A DNA stretch of 64,000 nt, from the NCBI GenBank assembly GCA_020199835.1, contig JAIVJV010000012.1:186001-250000 (forward strand). The letters are read 5' to 3'. Of this stretch, positions 26,981 through 35,700 are shown piece by piece. A program made the position numbers and the translations under genes. How positions within the stretch are numbered: the stretch's first letter is position 1; every line of letters begins with the position of its first letter. The DNA comes from Acidobacteriota bacterium (GTDB lineage: Bacteria > Acidobacteriota > Blastocatellia > Pyrinomonadales > Pyrinomonadaceae). The notes under the pieces were generated by a model that worked only from the letters and a program-made list of their open reading frames with translations, was not told the origin of the DNA and did no database searches.

Positions 26981-28561
26981 TTAGTTGTTGACCCAGCCGC
27001 TCGAGACGAACTCTTTCTTTGCCGGATCGATCGAGAGAACGTAAGCGCCCATAGCGCCTACGCGACGGTTTGGTCCAAAGGTTATGCTCGGGGTCACGCC
27101 GGTGTCATACTCGTAGAGTCCCTCAAGCGCGGTGATCAGTTTCTCGCGAGTTAAATCTCTTCCGGCACGCTTTAGTGCCTCGGTGAAGATCTTCGCGGCC
27201 GCGAAAGCGCTCAACTGTGAAGCGATGTGCCGCGGCGCAAACTTGTACTTCTCCTCGAGTGCGCGTAATTCGGCGATGCCCGCAGGTCCGACATCATTTG
27301 GGACGGTCGGAAAGGCGAGGAAGACGCGATCCTTGAAACTCAACGGAAGCGTCTTCAGGAGATCTCGGCTCGCCAATGAGCCAAGCAGAAAAACGTGCGG
27401 CGTCCAGTTCGCAGCCGCAGCCGCGGTGATGAACGCAGTCTCTTCGCTCGAACTGAGAAAGAACACGGTTTGCGCGCCTTCCGCTTTTAGATCTCGAACC
27501 AGAGCGGCTGCAGGCGAGACGCCTGCGGTCCCAGCCACATCGAACCGCTCACTCGACACAGCTTTCTTAACGACCGAGGTCCAGCCCTTCTGACGCGCCT
27601 GATCCTCGATGGCTGCGGCAGCCGCGAGAGCGAGTTCGTTTTCAGAGTGGACGATTGCCAGCCGCGAGTTTATCAACTCCGATTTGTTAGCTGCGAAGTT
27701 GACCAGCGAACGCGCTTGCTGACTTGCGCCCGGCAACAAGTAAAAGAGATTGCGATTGGTTTGCGCACTGGCTTGCGTAAGCAGCGTCGCCGGTCCCATG
27801 TAAGGGATTTCGGTTTCACGCGTGACTACGGCAAGCTCTTTATCTGCGCCGGCGCTAAGCCCGCCGACGATGGCGAAAAGGTCGTCGTTTTCGACAGCCT
27901 TCTTCGTATTAGCGGCGCTCGCAGCGGCGTTAGCGCCTGCATCGATCGTCGCCAGATCGATGCGGCGATTGTAGATTCCACCCTGATCGTTGACGTTCGC
28001 GAAATAGGCAGTCAGCACATCCTTCATCGCCGCGCCGATCTCCGCGAGCGGGCCGTCTTTCGGAAGAATGGTGGCGATCTTGATGCTTGTTTCCGTCAGA
28101 CCCGGATCACGGTCCATTTCAATGCGTTTGAGATAAGCAATGAGATCCGAAATATCTTGCGGCGACATTTCGTAGCGCGGCATCGCCACGGCTAACTGAT
28201 TTCCCGTTGGGTCGATGCCCTGGACGAGTGCGCGAGTAAACAGCTTTTCATTGAACGCACTGTGCTTCCGTCCCGATGGATGCGTGTGACCATAAGGCCG
28301 CACGAGATTGGACCAGGTCAGGTTTCCCGCAGTTACACCGCCTTCCGTTTTGCCTTCACCGCGAAGGCCGTGACAGCCGGCGCAGTTCAAGGTTGATCCT
28401 GGCACGTCGATGTCGCCGAGCATCGCCGTGATCTCTTTTCCTGACGGACTCTCGCCTCGCAGGTATAAAGCTTTGCCGCGTCGTTCGCTGTCAGTCAGTT
28501 GCGCATAGGCCGCCGAACTAAAAAACAGAACACCGATTAATAGAAAAACTCGGATCTTCAT
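26981..28561 (-). CDS. Fusion of c-type cytochrome and LivK-like periplasmic binding protein
   Basis: Signal peptide (VFLLIGVLFFSSAAYA), then a class I cytochrome c domain with CAGCH at residues 60-64 and a distal Met127 in VAMPRYEM. Residues about 155-520 are a type I periplasmic-binding domain of the Leu/Ile/Val family (IKIATILPKDGPLAEIGAAM, GGIYNRRIDLATIDAG, FAIVGGLSAGADKE). Mono-heme cytochrome c joined to a branched-chain amino-acid-type sensor is an uncommon layout; the binding domain may sense a small ligand and pass on a redox signal, or anchor the cytochrome. The start overlaps the double-SCO gene stop by 4 bp. Confidence 0.85.
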   Translation of the reverse strand: MKIRVFLLIGVLFFSSAAYAQLTDSERRGKALYLRGESPSGKEITAMLGDIDVPGSTLNCAGCHGLRGEGKTEGGVTAGNLTWSNLVRPYGHTHPSGRKHSAFNEKLFTRALVQGIDPTGNQLAVAMPRYEMSPQDISDLIAYLKRIEMDRDPGLTETSIKIATILPKDGPLAEIGAAMKDVLTAYFANVNDQGGIYNRRIDLATIDAGANAAASAANTKKAVENDDLFAIVGGLSAGADKELAVVTRETEIPYMGPATLLTQASAQTNRNLFYLLPGASQQARSLVNFAANKSELINSRLAIVHSENELALAAAAAIEDQARQKGWTSVVKKAVSSERFDVAGTAGVSPAAALVRDLKAEGAQTVFFLSSSEETAFITAAAAANWTPHVFLLGSLASRDLLKTLPLSFKDRVFLAFPTVPNDVGPAGIAELRALEEKYKFAPRHIASQLSAFAAAKIFTEALKRAGRDLTREKLITALEGLYEYDTGVTPSITFGPNRRVGAMGAYVLSIDPAKKEFVSSGWVNN

Positions 28562-29853
28562 TTCGACTTCACCGCGTCGCCTTTATCGTTAACGACGCTT
28601 TCGACGACCTGAACGAGTTCAGCTACGTTCGCGATCCCGAATGCTTTCTTCCACAACCCTGTCGGTTCGTTGCCGATGATGAAAATCGTTTTGTGATCGT
28701 CTTTCCGTTCAACGTACTGGCCGAGTTTGTAGAGTGCGAGATCGAGGTTTTCTTTCTTTCCGGTCAGAAAAATCCAACCCGGGCCCGCGTGAAACTTCTG
28801 CGCGTACTCTTTCATGCGTGCGGGAGTATCAGTCTCCGGATCGACCGTCATCGAAACAAGAAACACGTCGCGGCCGACGCGGTCACCCAGAGCCTCCTGA
28901 ATCTTTTCCATGTTGCGGTTCATCGGCGGGCATACCGACGTGCAGGTGGTGAAGAAGGCGTTGACAACAACTGTCTTGCCTTTGAGTATGTCTGAATAAA
29001 ACCGCACTGTCTTGCCGTCCTGGTTGATCAGCTCGACGTCCGTAAAGTACTTCTGTGCCTGCGACGGCCCTTCCGCGGTTTTTGAAACGGCTGAAGCAGC
29101 GGGTTTCTGGGCTATGGTGTCGTTGATGATTTGGACCAGGGTGCTGGTATTCGCCAGGCCGTAAGTACGTGTCCAGTTGCCCTGCGCGTCATTGCCGATG
29201 AGTACGGTGGGCGAATGATCTTCGCGGCGTGCGTTAGACGCGCCCAACGCACGCAGGAGCTCATCGATCTCCGGCTTATTCCCCGTGACCAAGGTCCAAC
29301 CGTCACCGGCGCGAAATTTCGCTCCCCACGCTTTAAGCCGCTCGGGAGTATCGGTTACCGGATCGACGCTGATGGAAATGAAGCGAACGTCTCGGCCAAC
29401 TTTGTTGCCGAGTTCCTTTTGCACGCGTGCAAACGTTGCGCCGAGTGGCGGACAGATCGTTGTGCAAGTGGTAAAGATGAAATTGATAACGACTGTCTGG
29501 CCTTTGATCAGATCCGTGTAGAAATGAATTTTCTTTCCGTTCTGGTCCAACAGCTCGACGTCGGGGATATTCATTTTGGAAGTCACCGTCGTCACGTCTT
29601 GTGACGTGTCGGGAGCAACAGCAGTCGCGTCCTTCTGGTCTGCTTTCTTTTCTGCTCGGCGCAGAGCCATGCCGCACTTCGGACACTTCTTGCCCTTTGA
29701 CTTCGCTGTAACCTCAGGGTGCATCGGGCACGAATAGGTCACTTGCGAACGTTTGGTGATGTTGCGCGGCGACCCCTTTTGTGCGTGAGCGGGGAAAAAC
29801 ATAAAAAGGCAAATAAACAACGAACCAATAATCAGGTGATGACGCATACTCAT
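28558..29853 (-). CDS. Double SCO1/SenC protein with N-terminal heavy-metal-binding motif
   Basis: Signal peptide (LFICLFMFFPAHAQ), then a short metal-binding module SCPMHPEVTA...CPKCGMALRR (Cys42, Cys57, Cys60) as in CusB- or copper-ATPase-linked HMBD. Two full SCO thioredoxin-like domains follow. The first has CTTIC (Cys130, Cys134) with a downstream His213 in EDHSPTV; the second has CTSVC (Cys304, Cys308) with the His in DDHKTIF. SCO proteins deliver copper to cytochrome oxidase CuA sites or act as thiol oxidoreductases. AAGGAAGGACAG precedes the ATG and the start overlaps the upstream propeller gene (ATGA type). Confidence 0.9.
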   Translation of the reverse strand: MSMRHHLIIGSLFICLFMFFPAHAQKGSPRNITKRSQVTYSCPMHPEVTAKSKGKKCPKCGMALRRAEKKADQKDATAVAPDTSQDVTTVTSKMNIPDVELLDQNGKKIHFYTDLIKGQTVVINFIFTTCTTICPPLGATFARVQKELGNKVGRDVRFISISVDPVTDTPERLKAWGAKFRAGDGWTLVTGNKPEIDELLRALGASNARREDHSPTVLIGNDAQGNWTRTYGLANTSTLVQIINDTIAQKPAASAVSKTAEGPSQAQKYFTDVELINQDGKTVRFYSDILKGKTVVVNAFFTTCTSVCPPMNRNMEKIQEALGDRVGRDVFLVSMTVDPETDTPARMKEYAQKFHAGPGWIFLTGKKENLDLALYKLGQYVERKDDHKTIFIIGNEPTGLWKKAFGIANVAELVQVVESVVNDKGDAVKSK

Positions 29854-32042
29854 TTCTGTCCTTCCTTTTTCTGTCCTTCCTTCTGTCCTTCCTTTGCGGG
29901 CGTGTTGGTGGCCGTGGTTGACGCGGTCTGCAACGTCAGCGAAGGCAGTTGCCTGAAACTCACTCCCTGCGAGTTGCTGCCCACGAAGATGAAATACACA
30001 CCCCCTTGCGGAACTTTTACGTCGAGTTCATAAACGCCGTCGCCTACTGAGCGAGCGAAATCTCGTTTCTGCCACGTTCCTGACGACAACATGGTCAGCA
30101 CACGCACGTCCTTTACATCGCTCTTCGCGCGCAACGTGGTGGTGTCAACGAGCTTGAAGCGGAGCTTGAAATTTTCCGCCACGCGGAGTTGCTGGTCCTT
30201 GTTCAAGTATTCGATTCGCAGCGCGATCTTCTTTTCGCGCGGAATGTCCGGATTCGGCTTAGCTTCGGCACTGAAGCAGTGCGTTACTCGCGGCGAGTCG
30301 AGCAGGAAGGCAACATCGTAAACGCCGCTCTTTGGCAATTTCGTCGTGGTGGAATAAACGCCCGAAGTGGTTTCGCGCAGCGATCGATCGACCACGGTCA
30401 CGGCGCGAGGTTTGCGACGATAGTTTTGAAAACTACCCATCGGAGCGGCCATGCCTTCCGAGTAGTAATAGATGATGCCATCAGCAGGGTTCGCGACGAG
30501 TACGGAATTTCCTTCCGGCGCAGGCACGATGAGGTCGGCGAGACTCGCCTCGATCGACGCTTGTTCCGGCGCGTTCTGTCCACTGGGGAATTTCGTAATG
30601 TCCGGTTGTCCAGTCAGAGTCGCGAGCCGGATCATGCTGACTTCAGTCGAACCGGCTGAGCGAACGTAGGCAAACGTGTCAGTGAACGCGACCTGGTCAG
30701 GGCCTTTCTCCACGCTGATCGTGTGCGCAAAACGGTTCGTCGAAGCGTCGAACACGTAGACCGCGTTCTCCTTCGGGTTTGCCATAAAGCCCCAACGGCC
30801 GCCGGGAGCAAAACGTAAATCTTTAACGCCCGGCTTCGCTTGCAGTCGCGACACGATTTGGTGGTTGCGCGGATTGACGACAGTGATGCTGCCTTCGGCT
30901 TCGTTGACGAGATAAATCGCGTTGCCGAGCGTCGAGAAAGCGATGGATGTGACGGAGCCCGTCTTCAGGTCTTTGAGCTTCGCCAATTTCTGAATGTCGA
31001 TGACTGAGAGTGTGCCGTCCTGCTCGTTGGTGACAAACGCAAACTGATTGTCACTGCTGAAGCCGATCTCATGATGTCCATTTCCGGTTGGCAATTGGGC
31101 CACTACCTTCAACGTGGTGGTATCAATCACGGTGACACCGCTCGGTTTGTCAGGCGCCGCTGCGTCGTTGCCGACCCAAAGGTATTTCCCGTCGGGTTGC
31201 AAGCGAACGCGCGTCGGCTTCACGCCGGTATCGATATTGGCGACGACTTTCCATGTGCTCGTATCGACGACGGCAATCTGATTGGCAAGCGGCATACTGA
31301 CGAACAGCTTTTCGTCGCGAGTCTTCTGAACCCAGTCCTGACCCGGGCTCTTGAGCATCACGAGCGTCAGTAGCTTGCTCGAGCCAAAACCAAGCAACGG
31401 ATCGATCACCGTGATATTGGCTTCGTTATTGAGTGCCAGCACGTAGTAGGCATTTAGATCTACATCAGGACGTGAGCGAAGACTGCCCTGGAGAAACGAC
31501 TGGATCTTTTCCTTGCACTGCTTCTCATCGGTTCCGCTCTCACCGCTTTGGGTCAACCAGACGGCGGGTTTTACTCCGGAAAGCGGCGTCTTCGTGGCCT
31601 TGTCGTGAATCTTGAAACGAACGACAGCTTCCTTTGCCTCCATCAACTCGGAGATCTTGCCCGCTTGTTCGATCGGTTCGATGGTGAACTCAATCTCAAC
31701 GCCTTCGCGCTCAATCTTCTGTGGACCAGCTTTGTGCTGGGCCAAAACAGGGTTTACACACGCCAGCGCGGCAAAGAAAAATATCAACACGCGCGTAATC
31801 GCCTTCAAGTCGCGCATCGTGCTGCAGAATGATCGAACAGCAACGGCAGCGTCGTTAGCGAAATCGAGCATCGCTTTGCGCAGTTCCGGCGACTCCTGAA
31901 ACATGAACAGCGTGCGCCCGTTGTTCTGCTTGATACTTTCGATCTGAAAGCCGCGGCAGCGCAGAAAGCTGGTTAGCGTCAGATCGGTGGTTTGATACGT
32001 CTGGTTCAACTCGCGAGAGATCGAGTCCGCTGTCGGTTTCAT
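29850..32042 (-). CDS. DUF5659 domain fused to a secreted YncE-like beta-propeller protein
   Basis: The first 75 residues look like DUF5659, a small domain (TYQTTDLTLTSFLRCRGFQIE, NNGRTLFMFQESPELRK, FANDAAVAVRSFCSTMRDLKA) normally found in cytosolic proteins. A signal-peptide-like segment follows at residues about 82-101 (TRVLIFFFAALACVNPVLA). Next come an Ig-like domain and a seven-bladed YVTN/YncE propeller (VFVSMPLANQIAVVDTSTW, KYLWVGNDAAAP, FAFVTNEQDGTLSVID). The C-terminus carries two more beta domains and a (KEGQK)n-like tail. Met76 (31817) is an alternative start with no ribosome site, whereas 32042 has AAAGAG. If translated from 32042 the DUF5659 domain would face the cytoplasm on a signal anchor. 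A translation-start artefact is possible. Confidence 0.75.
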   Translation of the reverse strand: MKPTADSISRELNQTYQTTDLTLTSFLRCRGFQIESIKQNNGRTLFMFQESPELRKAMLDFANDAAVAVRSFCSTMRDLKAITRVLIFFFAALACVNPVLAQHKAGPQKIEREGVEIEFTIEPIEQAGKISELMEAKEAVVRFKIHDKATKTPLSGVKPAVWLTQSGESGTDEKQCKEKIQSFLQGSLRSRPDVDLNAYYVLALNNEANITVIDPLLGFGSSKLLTLVMLKSPGQDWVQKTRDEKLFVSMPLANQIAVVDTSTWKVVANIDTGVKPTRVRLQPDGKYLWVGNDAAAPDKPSGVTVIDTTTLKVVAQLPTGNGHHEIGFSSDNQFAFVTNEQDGTLSVIDIQKLAKLKDLKTGSVTSIAFSTLGNAIYLVNEAEGSITVVNPRNHQIVSRLQAKPGVKDLRFAPGGRWGFMANPKENAVYVFDASTNRFAHTISVEKGPDQVAFTDTFAYVRSAGSTEVSMIRLATLTGQPDITKFPSGQNAPEQASIEASLADLIVPAPEGNSVLVANPADGIIYYYSEGMAAPMGSFQNYRRKPRAVTVVDRSLRETTSGVYSTTTKLPKSGVYDVAFLLDSPRVTHCFSAEAKPNPDIPREKKIALRIEYLNKDQQLRVAENFKLRFKLVDTTTLRAKSDVKDVRVLTMLSSGTWQKRDFARSVGDGVYELDVKVPQGGVYFIFVGSNSQGVSFRQLPSLTLQTASTTATNTPAKEGQKEGQKKEGQK

Positions 32043-32109
32043 TTTTTTGCTCTTTCGAAAAACGAGGAGTTTGGTTTGTGAGTACGAGGCTTACGAAACT
32101 GGTCCAGAA

Positions 32110-32168
32110 CGAACGCGGCTCGACTCCGTCCATAGGACGTACGAGGTAAAACTATCGAGCCGCGTTCG
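32110..32168 (-). terminator. Long inverted repeat between the small-protein and propeller genes
   Basis: CGAACGCGGCTCGA at 32110-32123 and its exact complement at 32155-32168 form a 14-bp stem with a 31-nt loop, 15 nt after the FIMAH-like stop. T-rich sequence after it is weak. It probably attenuates read-through so that the first small gene is expressed more than the genes behind it. Confidence 0.5.
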
Positions 32169-32182
32169 CGATTTAGGACTGT

Positions 32183-32602
32183 TTAGAAAGCGCAGGCAGC
32201 GCCGGTGCTCTGCGTTTGCAGCTGGTTAAGGGCCGCAATGATCGCGTCGGCGTCGTTCAGAAGTTCCTGCCCGGTCGTACCGGCCGCGGGATCCTGGTTG
32301 ATTCTGCCGACGGTAATAAGATGGTTAACACTGGCTTTGAAGTCGTTGAGCTTCGCGATCGAGTCGCAGAACTTCGCCTGGTCCAGCTTGAGGCTGGCTT
32401 CGTTGATTTTATTAAGCAAGGCCAGACGTTCTTTGTCGGCTTGTTTGCCGCTGATGGCAACGGTTTCGGTCTTCGCTCTCAAAGACGCGATCATCGCCTG
32501 AACTTCAGTAACGGTGGTTGCGTGGGCCAGCGGAGCGGCCACGAACATAGCGAGTGCAAATAAGATAGCGGCGAACGAGGTTTTCTTCATCATTGATTTC
32601 AT
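32183..32602 (-). CDS. Small secreted FIMAH-like helical protein
   Basis: The 139-residue product begins with a signal peptide (TSFAAILFALAMFVAAPLAHA), and AAGGA precedes the ATG. The mature part is all-helical, with LLNKINEASLKLDQAKFCDSIAKLNDFKASVNHL and LLNDADAIIAALNQLQ. The Cys in KFCDSIAKLNDF and the 'C.qLn.F...v' spacing resemble FIMAH domains, C-terminal helical modules of secreted proteins; here the module stands alone. It is the first gene of the redox operon and has its own sigma-54 promoter and activator site directly upstream, so it is likely an abundant induced periplasmic protein. No catalytic residues seen. Confidence 0.7.
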   Translation of the reverse strand: MKSMMKKTSFAAILFALAMFVAAPLAHATTVTEVQAMIASLRAKTETVAISGKQADKERLALLNKINEASLKLDQAKFCDSIAKLNDFKASVNHLITVGRINQDPAAGTTGQELLNDADAIIAALNQLQTQSTGAACAF

Positions 32603-32647
32603 AGTTTCCTTTTGTTGAGTTTGAGTTAATCGGGTACTTCTCTTTTA

Positions 32648-32661
32648 GCAATGACCGTGCC
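32648..32661 (-). promoter_or_regulatory. Sigma-54 (-24/-12) promoter of the FIMAH/SCO/cytochrome operon
   Basis: On the minus strand the bases read GGCACGGTCATTGC, an exact fit to GGCACG-N4-TTGC, with the invariant GG and GC in place and a following T. The ATG of the small protein is about 45 bp downstream. An activator palindrome lies 42 bp upstream. Confidence 0.8.
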
Positions 32662-32702
32662 TCTACTGTTTGCTCCGGAAATACGTGATCTCGCGAAAAG
32701 AG

Positions 32703-32723
32703 TGTGTTCCGTGGTGGAACACA
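32703..32723. promoter_or_regulatory. Palindromic activator site (TGTTCC-N5-GGAACA)
   Basis: TGTGTTCC and GGAACACA form a perfect 8-bp inverted repeat around GTGGT. The same core, TGTTCC-N5-GGAACA with complementary centre ACCAC, occurs only once more that I could find, upstream of the giant oxidase gene (37934-37952). Both sites lie upstream of sigma-54 promoters, and an NtrC-type regulator is encoded next door. Confidence 0.7.
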
Positions 32724-32727
32724 GAAG

Positions 32728-32765
32728 AACACGGGTGAAACAGAATGATCGGCTTCACCCGTGTT
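32728..32765 (-). terminator. Terminator hairpin of the giant multicopper oxidase gene
   Basis: AACACGGGTGAA and TTCACCCGTGTT form a perfect 12-bp stem with a 14-nt loop, 22 nt after the oxidase stop; on the minus strand it is followed by CTTCTGTG, only mildly T-rich. It separates the oxidase transcript from the next sigma-54 promoter. Confidence 0.6.
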
Positions 32766-32787
32766 GTGTGTAACGGTTTTACTGTTG

Positions 32788-35700
32788 TTACGGCGTAACG
32801 CGGAAGATGCCCCACAGTCCGTTATCGAACTGGAAGGACGACTGCGTCCGGTAGAGATAATCGCCAGTCACACGGCGTGGACCACCGGCGCCGTTCACAG
32901 GGACAGCATCCATGTGATTCGACGCGCCGTGACCCTGCTGGGCTCCCTTCCACTCAGAAAGTGGATTGTTGCCAATCTGGGTCGAGTTGTTGATGTATGG
33001 CTCCTGCTGCCAGATGTGCCCGTGAACCTGGAACACATTGTTGCGCGCGTGACCATTTGAATTGAGCACGCGGAAACGAACCGGCGTTCCGGCCTTGGCC
33101 GTGAACACAGGAGTCACAGGGTCGCCGTTAACCTGCGCGTTCGACAGCGAGTTGGTGTAGTCAAATGCGCGGGTGTCTTCGAGCGGAAGATCAGGCTCGT
33201 AGCCCAATCGTTTCCACATCGGCTCGGTGCGGTAGTTGAGGGCCTTCTGACCGGAGTCTTCCGGATCCTCTTCACGGGCCACGTTCGGTACTGCCGCGGC
33301 ATCACCCTGCAAGGCGCCACGACGCAAGTTGATGTCGGTCTGGAACTGGAGCACAAATTCGCGGAACGAAGTGCCGTCTGTCTTGGTGACGGTTGCTTGC
33401 GCGCGCGAGTTAGTGTCTTCGATCCAGGTCGCACCCTGCGGCTCGATGATGAGCGAAGCGATAGCGCCCTTGTTCGAGTGCTTGATCGGATCTGACGAGA
33501 TCAGATTGGTCGCGCCAAACTCGATCGGGGTGGCAACACGCGTTGAACCGTTCATACGAACGTCGCCCGCGTACCACTTGTATTTCACGACCTGTCCCGG
33601 TGCTGCCGTCTGTTTCGTCGGCTGGCCGGTGACCGGATCGATATTATTTTGCACGTTGAAGCCGACGTTCGCGCCGTCGCTCGTCAACACGTCATACTCC
33701 ACGAGCTGCGGGTGAAGACCAACTTGATTCGAAGGCTTCACCTGGTTCGCGTTGAATCCTTCGATGATCATCGGCACGGTGTTCCAGCCGGCGAGGTCCA
33801 GAAGATCCGCAGGCAGCTTGTTCTCCAACGAGAGCTCAACGCAGTCGCCGGCGTTGGCTCGCAATACGAGCGGTTCGACCGGGACGTTGGACTTGAGCTT
33901 GCCAGTCTTCGCGTCGATATCCGTGCTGCGAACGTAGAGAATCGCAGTCGGGTCGTGCAGGATTCCACCCTGGTTCGTGCGATTGTTGTAAACGAGCGTT
34001 CCGCCTGGCAATACATCTTTGGCGGCGACGGCTGTTACTGCAAGCTTGCGGCTCGGCGCAGTCTTCGGGCACGCGGCGCTGAAGTCGTTGCCGTTCACCG
34101 GAGATGTCGCTTTGCCGTCCGAGTTATTCGGTAGTGGAACGAGATCTGGTTGGAGACCAAGACCGCCGTTGTAAGCGCGCAAGAGTCCCCATGTGCCGTT
34201 CCACTGGTTATCAACCGAGCCACCCGGCTGATACAGATAGTCTGCAAACGGTGTGTCTCCTTTGACCACAGTGATACTGGGCAGCTCAAACTCGAAGTGC
34301 TCGGAGATGCCCATCGATTGCGAATTGCGCCAACCCGAGTTCGGATCGCTGCGCTCGTAAAGCCATTTCTGGCCGTGGATGTTGAAGTTGTGACTTTCCT
34401 CGTGAGCACCGATGAGAATGCGGACTTGCACCTTGTCAGCTTCATAGGCGCGCATCAACGGAGTGAACGGATCGCCACCTTGCAGACCACCCGTCAACGC
34501 CGGATAGAAACCGGGTTGAACGTTCAAGTCCGGATTGGCGCGTGTGATGTCTGAACGATAGACGTTCGACAGATCACCTGCGTCACCCGCAGCCTGCTGA
34601 TTGTTTGAAGGATCCTGCACACGCAGAGCGACAGGCTCGTTGCGGTAGTTAACCGTCATCGTGCCGGGATCGGCAGCGGAAACTGCTTCCGGACACGGAA
34701 GCGGTACACCACCCGGACACTCATCAGCCTTCTTGAGGTTGATCGGCAGATTAGCCTCTTCTCTCGCCGGCGGGTTGATAGCATTCGCCGGATCCGGAAT
34801 CGGATGGCCTGCGTTGTTGACGCCGCCACCCGCTTTGTAAGCGAGCGTATAGTCGGCGAACTCGATCAGAAACTCGCGATAACTGTCCGCTGTGTTCTGG
34901 GTTTGAATAATCGCCTGCCACGTCGTTGGACCACCATCGAACCGTCCACCGAGCACCTGGCCGGTTTCGTTATGTTTCCAGATGGAGTTTTCGGGCTCCG
35001 TCACAAGACCGCCGTACATACCAGCCTGCTGGTGTGTAGAAGGTCCAAAGTGATCGTGCGTGAAGACGGTGCCGAGCGTGCGGTCCTTGCCGGCCAGGTT
35101 CAAGGTCGGGTCAGCGAACCAGCGCTGCACGGTTGTTTGTGCGCCGAGCGTTCCGAAGAACGGATGCGGCTTGGCTTCCAAATGAGTCTTTGACGTGCTG
35201 TTGAAGGCCTGCAAACCGCCGGCGGCGTTGATGGCATGAATACGCTCGAGGACTTCGCCCGGAGCGAACGTGCCGTCTTCGTAGTTGAAACCATTACCCG
35301 CGCCGTCTGAAGAAGTCACGTCAAACTTCACGAGGTGGATGTGCTGCCCCATGAGATCGGTGGGCGTGCGCACCTGGAAGTCGTCGAGCTCGTAGACGTG
35401 CGGTGTCAGGTTTGTGTGCTGGAACGTAATACAGTCGTTAGTGTTGGCGCGGAAGAAGAGTGGCTCCGGTGGACGCGTGCCCGCGAGAGTCGGAGCGACG
35501 TCGCCCCACAGCGCGAGGATGCGCGACTGCGGGAAGTGCCAGCCAGCCTTGTTCAACTTGAGATCAAGCTGAATCGCGGCGCCTTTGTATAAACGCGGAC
35601 GGCCGATCGCGTTACCGGCGTCATCCCGACACGGATCGGCGAATGGCGCGCCCGGTTTCGGTGGCAGACCGTTTAGCGTGAAGCCGGCGGGCGTGCCGTC

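Noticed and set aside
31817..32042. DUF5659 considered as a separate gene from the propeller protein
   Set aside because: There is no stop or new ribosome site between them, so one continuous frame is annotated, with the alternative start noted.
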